Virus record (IMG/VR): IMGVR_UViG_3300020411_000851
Coordinates: 1 to 38,396 of that record
Origin: a virus
Direction: 5' to 3' (one strand)
Length of the DNA stretch: 38,396 bases
The position numbers and the translations under genes are program-made. The first letter of the stretch is position 1. The number at the start of each line of letters is the position of its first letter. Under the pieces are notes generated by a model, which saw only the letters and a program-made list of their open reading frames with translations, searched no databases and was not told the origin of the DNA. Positions 1 through 8,133 of this stretch are shown here, in pieces.

Positions 1-3000
1 CCAGTAACAACAACGTCACCACCTTTCAACTTCAAGAATTCAACTTCAGAAATTGTAACCGTACCAGTAAAGGTAATGTTACCAGTTCTGTTCTCAATTC
101 TAGCGAATGTACCAACCTTGAAGTCTCCAAGTTCGTCAGTACCAGAAACATAAACACGACCATAATTTTCCGATACCTGTTCATATGCTTCTATCTTAGT
201 ACCACCGTTCTCAGGTAGAGCAAGGTAGTTAGTACCAGATCCAGCAAATTCCCAAGTATGTGATGAGGAGTTACAAATAGATGGTCTGTGTAGATTGATT
301 GTCTTACCTTGTAAAACACTTGTAGATACTGCATTACCAGTAGCTACATCTGTAAGATCCATGGCACCACCAGTACCATCATCAATGGTTAACTGAGCAG
401 AGAAAGGAGGACCAACTGTAACGGCAGATACAACATCAACAAAATATTCAATTTCAGTATTAGTATTAGTATAACCATCAATCTTAACAACATAATGCTC
501 TAGTGGTTCTCTTCCTAATCCACTAACTGTAAGAATTGTTCTACCAGTAGGTGTAGAGGATACGTTAGATACAGTTGCAACGTCAAATACATATGGATCT
601 TTACTGAAACCTCTTGCCCTTAATGCAAATGTACCGAAGTTAGTAGCAGAGTTAGTAATAGATGCATAACCACCAGATTCACAATAAACACCATCAGCAC
701 AGAAGATAACGAATACAGAAACTAACTGTACATAACCATCATTAATAATCTTATATCCAGTACCACCAAAGGAAACGATAGTGAATGCAGATGCAACCAT
801 CGACTTACCTTGGTTCGGGAAGGATGCAGTTCCATCAAGTTCTAATCCTGGGAACGGACAGTTAGGTTGCTTAACCTTAGCACCATCAACCAGAGCACCA
901 CTACCACCTAAGAATGAGATAACAGAAGAGTTCTGTGTATATGGAGATGCCTCAATGATTGGATAATCATCATAGTCACCACGAATTGCAACTTTCTGAT
1001 TATTAGCATCGTAAATAGTATTCTCTGGATACGTAATAAGTGTTGCGGTATCATATAAAGCATTGCTAGTTCTAGCTGTAGCACCTGGAGCTATTGTTCC
1101 ATCTAGAATATCCTCAAAGAGACTCATTGATGTATCAATAGAAGCTTCAACGTTAGCACATTGGCTAAGTGTTCCAATAGTGCCGTATATCAATACAGAA
1201 TTGGTAGCTGATCTAATAAATGTGTGTGCAGATCTTGGTAAATGCTTAAGGGCATTAGTTGTAGCAGATACAAATGTATGTGCAGATTGTGGAATAAATT
1301 GAACTCCGTCAGTTACAGCACTTACAAATGTATGTGTATATCCACCACCAGATACTATTGCGTTTGCAGCAGCAGCAGTCCATGTGTGAGAATATCCACC
1401 ACCACTCTGTAGACCGCCAGTTGTAGCAGATACAAATGTGTGAGCAGAATTAACACTAATAGCACCCTGTCCACCGTTAACGTTTACAGTAATTGTAGTG
1501 GCAGTTCTAGCAGTAATTGGTAGAGCAGCATCATATGCATAGTCAGCACCGCTTGCAGTAGCTGCTCCAGATGCACGAGGATATGAACTCTGACTATTTG
1601 AAGATGCTATACCAACGTTAACAGTAATTGTTGTTGCTGCAACTGCTGTAATAGCAATATTCTGACCAGAAACAGGGTCACTAGCACGAGGATAAGCATG
1701 GTTTGATCCATTGTTGTCAGCATCACAAGTAAATGTAATAGCACCATTTGCGATCTGAACAGTGTTAGCAGTAGTTAAACTATGAGATCCAATCTCTATG
1801 ACCATATCACCCGTTGTTGGGTTATATGTTGTACCTGTACCTGCTGTAACAGCACTTCCAACATTAGGAGTAATTCCTCCAGCAGTTCCACTTACAAATG
1901 TATGAGTTCCAACAGCAGCAGGACATTCAAAGGTTAATGAATTTGGAGAGAGTTTAATGCTTTCTCCAACTTGTAATGCATGGTTACCAATGGTGAGTTC
2001 CATATCACCACTTGTAGTATTATAAGTTGCATCTGTTACTGTGTGATTAACAGTAGGTGATGGTCCAACATTAAGAGTAATTGTTCCTGTTCCAACAGCA
2101 GTAATTGGTACTGCCTGTTCAAATGCTCTGTCACGCTTAGCTTTAATACCATCTGTGGTAGCACTTACAAATGCATGAACAGTTGTATTTGTAGAAGGAA
2201 TTGTGTCAAGAACTTGAATAGTAATTGAATCTGTAGTTGGTACTGTCAGAACTTGTACAAACTTACCGCTAATTGGGTCAGTTGCTCTTGGATAGGAGTG
2301 ATTACCAGGACCTTCAGCACAAGTGAAGGTTAATGAATTATCATCTAACTTAATCCAGTCTCCAACCTTTATTCCATGAGCAGGAATTTGAAGTGCTAAT
2401 ATACCTGTTTCTGGATCATAAGCAGCATCAGTTGCTGTGTAATTATCAATTATATTTCTAGGATAAGTATGCGTAGTAGCACCACCATCCTTACTACAAG
2501 TAAAGGTTAATGAATTAGTTGCAATCCTAACACCTTCACCAACAGATAAAGTATGAGCACCAATTGTTAATACTAAATCTCCAGTAGGAGGATCATAAGT
2601 TGCACCAGTTACCTGATGATTAACTTGAGGTGAAGCACCTACGTTGACAGTAACATTTCCAGTTTGTCTTTCAATACCATTAGCAGATGCACTTACAAAA
2701 GTATGTCCTCCTGTGTAAGAAGATGGACCAGTGTTAATTTCAAATGTGTCAGTGGTTACGTTACTGATTGCTACCCATCTACCACTTAAATTATCAAAGT
2801 TAGCACGAGGATATGTTTTGTTTGATGCTCCACCATCTAAAACACAATTAAATGTCAGAGAATCATCAGCAATCTTTACATAATCTCCATTAGCGAAATT
2901 ATGGTTAGCACTTGTTATAACCAAACTTCCTGTAGTTGGTGTATAAACAGCATTGGTAGCTGTATGTTGAGTAGAAGCAACGTTTGTAATAGTTAAAGAT

Positions 3001-6000
3001 TCACCTGAAGCAGGATCAGATGCACGTGGATATGAATGAAGAGTAGAGTTGTTATCTTTATCACAAGTAAATGATAGAGCTCCATCTGCAATTACGATAC
3101 CTTTATCAACTGCAAGACCATGCTGCCCAAGGGCAAGAACCATATCACCAGTTGTTGCATTATAAGTTGCGTTAGTTGGAGTAAAGTTTTTATTTGCAGG
3201 AGAAACACCAACGTTTAATGTAACAGTTGTATCTGATACACTGTCAATAGGTATAGATCTTCCTGAAAATGGATCGTGACCTGCTCTTGGATATGTTTTA
3301 GTAGAGCTATTTCCATCCATCGTACATGTGAACGATAGACTGTCATCATCAAGTACAACACCTTCTCCAACACTAAGTCCGTGACCACTTCCAATTGTTA
3401 AAACTAATGCACCTGTAGCTGGATCGTATGTAGCATCTGTTGGTGTCCATTGAGCATCAGCACCTGTAGCACCAACGTTAATTGTAAATGAAGATGCAGT
3501 TGTTGATGTAACTGCAAGATTATTTTCGTATGCAGGTTGACCTACTTGTGGATACTTATGCTCTGTAGCATTTCCATCCATACCACAAGTAAACACCATT
3601 GACTCTGGTGCAACTTTAACACTGTTACTAGTAGTAACACTATGACCAGTTACGGTCATTGTAAGATCACCATTAACAGGGTTGTAGCTTACTGCTGATG
3701 GTGTATGTTGTGCTATAGGAGCTCCTGCACTTGAATCTGGAAGAATATTCCAATCTTCAAATTTAGGATAAGGAGAAGTTAATACAGTAGGATTGTAAAC
3801 AATAATAGTTCCATCTGTTACTGCACTTATAAATGTATGAGCTGAACCAGAAGCAGCACCTGCATCACCAACATTAGTAGAAACTGTAGTTGTACCACCT
3901 GAAGATGAAACTGCTGTAATTTCAAAACTCTTACCATAAGTGGGGTCAGTTCTTGAAGGACCAGGATGCTGACCAGTTACACTGTTATAAGTACACTCCC
4001 AATTTAAAGCATCTTCTTTAAATGCAATTCTATCTCCTACACTAGGAGCAATAAGAGGATCAGGGAAAAGTACCTCTAATGCACCTGTACCAGGATTGTA
4101 TGTTGCGTTAGTTGGAGTAAGATCAATATATGTTCCATCAGTCCAGTTACGCATTGCTGCGATTGCATATGTCTTTGCTCTCTGATATGCATAAATTGTT
4201 TCTGCTCTTTGTGCCTCAGGAATACCAGTTAAAGCAGTCTGTGTGAAATATTCTTCAGCAGCTATAACAATATTTTCGTTACCACCTAATACTAAATCTT
4301 TTGCTAGATTACTTAGAGTAATACGAATATCTCTCTTACATTTTCTTTCGTCTGTATTATTAAGTGCAAATAATGGGAACTGACCTAATGTATCACGTAA
4401 AGCTTGATCAGCAATTAGATACTTATTTCTTTCAATTAAGTATGCAGCATCTAGATATGTTGCACTTTGGTTCTTTGTAATAATATCAACCCAAAGATAT
4501 GATAAAGTATCAATTGCAGATTTAACATCAGCACAAACAGGAGTTCCTGCAGTTGTATTGATAATTGTATCATCAAAATATCTTGGTAGAGATGAATATT
4601 TTGGAGCATAGGTTGGTTCTGTTGAAGTACCGTTACCAGTTTTCCAATTTCTCATTGCATAGATGCAAAGCTCTCGTGCATATTCAATAGCACGGAAGTT
4701 TTGAACTATCTCATTTTTAATATATGCAATGTCACCACCAACAATGACTTTACTAGCACCTTCAATAGTATTGTGGTTGGTACCAAATTCTAAGTCTCTA
4801 ACAATAGCATTAACAAAATGTACAATATCTTCCTTACATTGCTCATCACCATCACTATTTGTACTGTCATTACTGCTAGGTCTAGCACTATAAGAAGGAT
4901 AAGTCTTTTGACCTGCTGCACATGATAATAAAATATCTGCTAGCTTTACAGTATCATCTTCTACTAGAGTTGTAAGTGCAGAGTCTACTGTGATAGTTGC
5001 AGAACCTGTAACAGCATTATCATAAACAAAATTTGTGATATTTACAGTTGTATTTTCAAACTTAACTGTACCACCAGAAACATAAGTATGATCTATTGAA
5101 GTTTGACCTAATACTACTTTAAAAGTAGTTCCACCACCAGTAATATCATATACCTGATAATATGCATTAGCAAATTCTGCATTAATTCTTCCTAATACTT
5201 CATCAGCAATAAACTCTCTGTTATTACGTAATAATATACATGCGTCTTGAAATCTTCTACTTATAGGAGCTGATAGAGGGAAACTATTTGGAGTGTTAAG
5301 TAAAGATAATGTAACTATTTTTGAAGCATTCTTAACAGTTGCAAATTGACCAGGATCCAGATTGGCATCTGTGATTCCTGGCATCTTCTTAGGAATTACA
5401 AATCTTCTGCAGCGACCATCAGCATCTTCTAATACTTTATAAATTCTTTGTTTACCGTTAAGAACAGATAAATCAGGGTTTGAAGTTGGAAGATTTTCAA
5501 TTAAAATTTCTTGACCTTCTTTAAACTCGTGTGTATTTGTTCTACCAACTAGTGCGTTAGTATAGAATACAATACCACCACTATCTTCAGCATTACCAAA
5601 TTGAGATTCTTGGAAACCACCTTGAGTAACACTAGGATCACCTTGTAATGAGAAGTCTATTCTAGAAATAGGTAGAGTTGTAGTATAATCTTCGTCTACT
5701 GATACAACCTCACCCTCAGCTCTAATTGACTTAATTGCAGTAGTATCAATAGTTTCAGTTTGTGCTGTAGCTTGATTAATTACATATGTACCACCAACCC
5801 CTGTTGCATCCCATGTAGGAGCAGCTAGAATTGGAAAGAATGATACATCCCAAATACTATTTGCAGACTGTGTAGTATCAATTTCAGCAACTTCATAGAA
5901 TCCTGTGAAAGCAGCACCTGTTGTTGGTGTTCCTACCAATTGAACAATTGTACCACCTGGAATAGTTCCAGTAGGATCTTGTGAAAATCTTAAAGTATTT

Positions 6001-7586
6001 GGTCCTTGTTGACCAGTTATAGCAAGGTTGATAGCACTACCTGCACCAGCAGATGTGATATAATTGAATTGCTCACCTTCAACGAAAGAACCAGATTGTA
6101 GTTGAACATCAATAGTACCATTAACGTATGCACTAGCACCTGTTGTAGTTGCAAATGTAACGTCAAATATTTTTGCTCTCGAACCAGTGTTAACACCTTT
6201 TACAATTAAACCAGATACTAATGTAGCTAAACCTGTGTTGTTCTGGAAAGTAACACGGAACTGTTGAGGTCCAAAAACTTGATGACCGACAGGGAACGAT
6301 GTACCAATGTCACCATTAGCATCAGCATCAACCATGATTCTTTGCTTGTCGTCAAAGACCATGGCGTAATCCCAAGTAGCAACAGAGTCGCCATTAGAAT
6401 CAACTTGGTCACGATAAGTAACACCAATAACATAGTTCTTATCACCAAACTTAACCATGTTTTTGCCAGGATTGGCAGGTCTGATGATTACCAAACGTAA
6501 GTTGTCACCAACGATTGATGCATCTGGTGGTAATGAAATTGGGTTATCTTCTACATAATCTCCACCAGATACAATAATAGTTTCTTTAACACCAGGCGTT
6601 TTCCATGCCTCTTGTGCTGCTTTTTTAATAGTTCTAACTGGGTTTACAGCAGATCGACCATCGTTAAGGTCAGAACCAATCTGTGCTGAAACGTAAATAC
6701 GACCACCAACGTCATTTGTTGCTAGGTTAAGTACGTATTCTGTAGTAGCTATTTTATCTGATCTATCACCTAGTAGAGGTGTAATAGATCTTGGGAATAC
6801 ACCAGCATCTCCAGTATCATTATATCTAAATTCAGTTGGATCATTGACGCGGAAACCGATATGTTTAAACTGAACTTCACCATTCAGTACAATACCATCA
6901 AGATGTTCTGGAGCTTCAGATCCAGTTTGTCCAGTATTTAATGATTGATAAACATTAGCACCAAAATATCTGTATTGATCTTTTTGTATAATAACATTAG
7001 CAGCCCACAAGGTGCCTGTGTTATTCATATAAGTCTTTAAATTCGGTCCCCTTAAGTTTGCATCAGGAGTAACGAAGTTATCAATATCAAGGTTTAGAAT
7101 TCTAGCAGTATCAGAAATGATAGATGTAGATGTTCTAATAGCACCGTTGATGTCAAGTTCGTAATCAACAGTATCAAGTTCTGCAGTTGCAGTAGCACCT
7201 TGACCACCACCGCCTGAAATAGTAACTAGGGGAGCAATAGTATATCCAGAACCTGGATTATTAACAGCAATTGTAGTTACTTTACCGTTAAAAATAAAAG
7301 CGGAAGCAAGTGCTTGAATACCACCAGCAACATTAGGAGGTGCGATAGTTACTGTCGGGTTTACAGTATATCCAGTACCTGCAGTTTCAAGAACAATGTT
7401 ATTAACTCTATTTCCAGTTCGGTTAATACCGACACGGGGTAATTGAGTGGCAGAATCTAACTCAGTTCGCAAGACTTCTTTTTCGTCTGCGCCTGTGCCG
7501 ATTCTTATCGTTGCTTCATTATCACCGATGAATTTAGGATTGACGCCCCTAATCTTCTCTTTATCGGAATTAATATGAAAACTCAT
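1..7586 (-). CDS. Giant beta-helix tail-fibre protein, 5' part (runs off the window)
   Basis: The reading frame starts at ATG 7586 and stays open to the window edge (2528 codons seen; the C-terminus is missing). A weak GGGAA ribosome site lies just upstream at 7591-7595. Order of parts: Gly-Ser-Gly-Tyr beta repeats (about residues 60-130); the start of a pectate-lyase-type beta-helix (about 293-410, with GSDLNDGRS and NPVRTIKKAAQEA); helical modules with FIADE/LIADQ cores (about 770-1065); nine repeats of roughly 60-90 residues with ATYNPxTGD and YPRA signatures (about 1150-1980); five short HTFVSATT repeats; then more beta-helix-like sequence (SPYTQNSSVISFLGG, GKSMVASAFTIVSFGG) and a conserved ENYGRVYVSGTDELGDF segment. 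This matches large cyanophage virion proteins from memory. The likely role is host adhesion as a trimeric fibre (inference). It follows the 166-residue gene by 44 bases and has its own late-promoter-like box. Confidence 0.85.
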   Translation of the reverse strand, partial: MSFHINSDKEKIRGVNPKFIGDNEATIRIGTGADEKEVLRTELDSATQLPRVGINRTGNRVNNIVLETAGTGYTVNPTVTIAPPNVAGGIQALASAFIFNGKVTTIAVNNPGSGYTIAPLVTISGGGGQGATATAELDTVDYELDINGAIRTSTSIISDTARILNLDIDNFVTPDANLRGPNLKTYMNNTGTLWAANVIIQKDQYRYFGANVYQSLNTGQTGSEAPEHLDGIVLNGEVQFKHIGFRVNDPTEFRYNDTGDAGVFPRSITPLLGDRSDKIATTEYVLNLATNDVGGRIYVSAQIGSDLNDGRSAVNPVRTIKKAAQEAWKTPGVKETIIVSGGDYVEDNPISLPPDASIVGDNLRLVIIRPANPGKNMVKFGDKNYVIGVTYRDQVDSNGDSVATWDYAMVFDDKQRIMVDADANGDIGTSFPVGHQVFGPQQFRVTFQNNTGLATLVSGLIVKGVNTGSRAKIFDVTFATTTGASAYVNGTIDVQLQSGSFVEGEQFNYITSAGAGSAINLAITGQQGPNTLRFSQDPTGTIPGGTIVQLVGTPTTGAAFTGFYEVAEIDTTQSANSIWDVSFFPILAAPTWDATGVGGTYVINQATAQTETIDTTAIKSIRAEGEVVSVDEDYTTTLPISRIDFSLQGDPSVTQGGFQESQFGNAEDSGGIVFYTNALVGRTNTHEFKEGQEILIENLPTSNPDLSVLNGKQRIYKVLEDADGRCRRFVIPKKMPGITDANLDPGQFATVKNASKIVTLSLLNTPNSFPLSAPISRRFQDACILLRNNREFIADEVLGRINAEFANAYYQVYDITGGGTTFKVVLGQTSIDHTYVSGGTVKFENTTVNITNFVYDNAVTGSATITVDSALTTLVEDDTVKLADILLSCAAGQKTYPSYSARPSSNDSTNSDGDEQCKEDIVHFVNAIVRDLEFGTNHNTIEGASKVIVGGDIAYIKNEIVQNFRAIEYARELCIYAMRNWKTGNGTSTEPTYAPKYSSLPRYFDDTIINTTAGTPVCADVKSAIDTLSYLWVDIITKNQSATYLDAAYLIERNKYLIADQALRDTLGQFPLFALNNTDERKCKRDIRITLSNLAKDLVLGGNENIVIAAEEYFTQTALTGIPEAQRAETIYAYQRAKTYAIAAMRNWTDGTYIDLTPTNATYNPGTGALEVLFPDPLIAPSVGDRIAFKEDALNWECTYNSVTGQHPGPSRTDPTYGKSFEITAVSSSGGTTTVSTNVGDAGAASGSAHTFISAVTDGTIIVYNPTVLTSPYPKFEDWNILPDSSAGAPIAQHTPSAVSYNPVNGDLTMTVTGHSVTTSNSVKVAPESMVFTCGMDGNATEHKYPQVGQPAYENNLAVTSTTASSFTINVGATGADAQWTPTDATYDPATGALVLTIGSGHGLSVGEGVVLDDDSLSFTCTMDGNSSTKTYPRAGHDPFSGRSIPIDSVSDTTVTLNVGVSPANKNFTPTNATYNATTGDMVLALGQHGLAVDKGIVIADGALSFTCDKDNNSTLHSYPRASDPASGESLTITNVASTQHTATNAVYTPTTGSLVITSANHNFANGDYVKIADDSLTFNCVLDGGASNKTYPRANFDNLSGRWVAISNVTTDTFEINTGPSSYTGGHTFVSASANGIERQTGNVTVNVGASPQVNHQVTGATYDPPTGDLVLTIGAHTLSVGEGVRIATNSLTFTCSKDGGATTHTYPRNIIDNYTATDAAYDPETGILALQIPAHGIKVGDWIKLDDNSLTFTCAEGPGNHSYPRATDPISGKFVQVLTVPTTDSITIQVLDTIPSTNTTVHAFVSATTDGIKAKRDRAFEQAVPITAVGTGTITLNVGPSPTVNHTVTDATYNTTSGDMELTIGNHALQVGESIKLSPNSLTFECPAAVGTHTFVSGTAGGITPNVGSAVTAGTGTTYNPTTGDMVIEIGSHSLTTANTVQIANGAITFTCDADNNGSNHAYPRASDPVSGQNIAITAVAATTITVNVGIASSNSQSSYPRASGAATASGADYAYDAALPITARTATTITVNVNGGQGAISVNSAHTFVSATTGGLQSGGGYSHTWTAAAANAIVSGGGYTHTFVSAVTDGVQFIPQSAHTFVSATTNALKHLPRSAHTFIRSATNSVLIYGTIGTLSQCANVEASIDTSMSLFEDILDGTIAPGATARTSNALYDTATLITYPENTIYDANNQKVAIRGDYDDYPIIEASPYTQNSSVISFLGGSGALVDGAKVKQPNCPFPGLELDGTASFPNQGKSMVASAFTIVSFGGTGYKIINDGYVQLVSVFVIFCADGVYCESGGYASITNSATNFGTFALRARGFSKDPYVFDVATVSNVSSTPTGRTILTVSGLGREPLEHYVVKIDGYTNTNTEIEYFVDVVSAVTVGPPFSAQLTIDDGTGGAMDLTDVATGNAVSTSVLQGKTINLHRPSICNSSSHTWEFAGSGTNYLALPENGGTKIEAYEQVSENYGRVYVSGTDELGDFKVGTFARIENRTGNITFTGTVTISEVEFLKLKGGDVVVT
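1195..1445 (-). repeat. Five short in-frame HTFVSATT tandem repeats
   Basis: Five consecutive units of roughly 17-20 codons read HTFVSATTGGL, HTWTAAAANAI, HTFVSAVTDGV, HTFVSATTNAL and HTFIRSATNSV in the fibre frame. At DNA level the plus strand repeats near-identical blocks around 'acaaatgtatg' every 48-60 bases. They look like shortened copies of the larger repeat array that ends just before them, in which HTFVSA also occurs (for example near 1890 and 2165). Confidence 0.75.
1640..4131 (-). repeat. Nine-copy protein repeat array (ATYNPxTGD...YPRA units)
   Basis: Nine units begin near 4131, 3712, 3450, 3185, 2985, 2620, 2450, 2045 and 1845. Each has a start like ATYNPTTGDMVL, then a SLTFTCDxDGN segment, usually a YPRASDPxSG motif, and ends near ITAVxxTTITVNVG. 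Units vary from about 60 to 90 residues because some lose or gain segments, and one copy has HPGPSR where the others have YPRA. The pattern suggests beta-sandwich domains strung along a fibre (inference). No Pfam name is claimed. Confidence 0.75.
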
Positions 7587-7621
7587 GGTGTTCCCGTGCT
7601 TTTGACTTTTTTCCTATTCTA

Positions 7622-7629
7622 TATTTAGC
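7622..7629 (-). promoter_or_regulatory. T4-late-type promoter box GCTAAATA (giant fibre gene)
   Basis: The minus strand reads GCTAAATA, six of eight bases of the T4 late box TATAAATA. It lies just after the stop codon of the 166-residue gene, with 35 bases between it and ATG 7586. The same octamer recurs at 21908 and 36331, also in gene junctions, which argues against chance. Confidence 0.55.
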
Positions 7630-7630
7630 A

Positions 7631-8131
7631 CTAAGCCCACTCGATACTAATAACTTCTGTGGATGCAACCCATTTAATTGTTGATGTAGTACCAGCTCTT
7701 GTGCTGTTATAGCTAAAAACATTTGTTCCACCAGTAGGTTGGATGTCCCAAGTTTCACCTACGGGAATATCATCTTTAATTACTGTTTGGAAACTAGACA
7801 TAATATTTACATTTCCTGATCCGTCACACATGACAGCAGTCTCAAATTTAACAGCATATATAGTTCCTGCTTCATTAGCTGCAATGATAGTTCCTGTGAC
7901 AAAATTTAAAGTATTATTTGCAATAGGAATTTTAGTTCCTAATCCATCCAAATCAAGAGTAGAGGTATTAAGACCTCTTAAAATATAACGAGTTGTATGA
8001 CTATCAGTAAAATGACTATTCTTTAGTTCTAGACTATTGAAATCTTTTCCATTCCTGAGCTCATCAACAATGACAGTTTTGCCGACAGCAAAACCACCTT
8101 TAGAATCAAATTTTTCGGTTGTAGTTGCCAT
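7631..8131 (-). CDS. Small fibre-tip-like virion protein (166 aa)
   Basis: This 166-residue protein starts at ATG 8131, two bases after the stop of the 1800-residue fibre gene, so the two are almost certainly co-transcribed. No clear ribosome site is visible (A-rich leader), so coupling to upstream translation is likely. There is no signal peptide, membrane segment or long coiled coil. The second half alternates short hydrophobic strands with Gly/Asp turns and contains AVMCDGSGNVNI, KDDIPVGETWDIQP and ASTEVISIEW. It resembles the C-terminal domains of marine phage fibre proteins that I recall. It may be a detachable tip or adaptor for the neighbouring fibre (inference); no enzymatic motif is seen. 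Confidence 0.75.
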   Translation of the reverse strand: MATTTEKFDSKGGFAVGKTVIVDELRNGKDFNSLELKNSHFTDSHTTRYILRGLNTSTLDLDGLGTKIPIANNTLNFVTGTIIAANEAGTIYAVKFETAVMCDGSGNVNIMSSFQTVIKDDIPVGETWDIQPTGGTNVFSYNSTRAGTTSTIKWVASTEVISIEWA

Positions 8132-8133
8132 TT

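Noticed and set aside
1195-1445. Regularly spaced DNA repeats that could suggest a CRISPR array
   Set aside because: The repeats are imperfect, the spacing varies, and all copies translate in frame as HTFVSATT units of a fibre protein.
1-7586. Possible 7.5-kb non-coding or broken region, since no complete gene closes here
   Set aside because: The minus-strand frame from ATG 7586 checks as the same frame near 7500, 4100, 1830 and 1-1400 with sensible protein throughout; it simply has no stop before the window edge.
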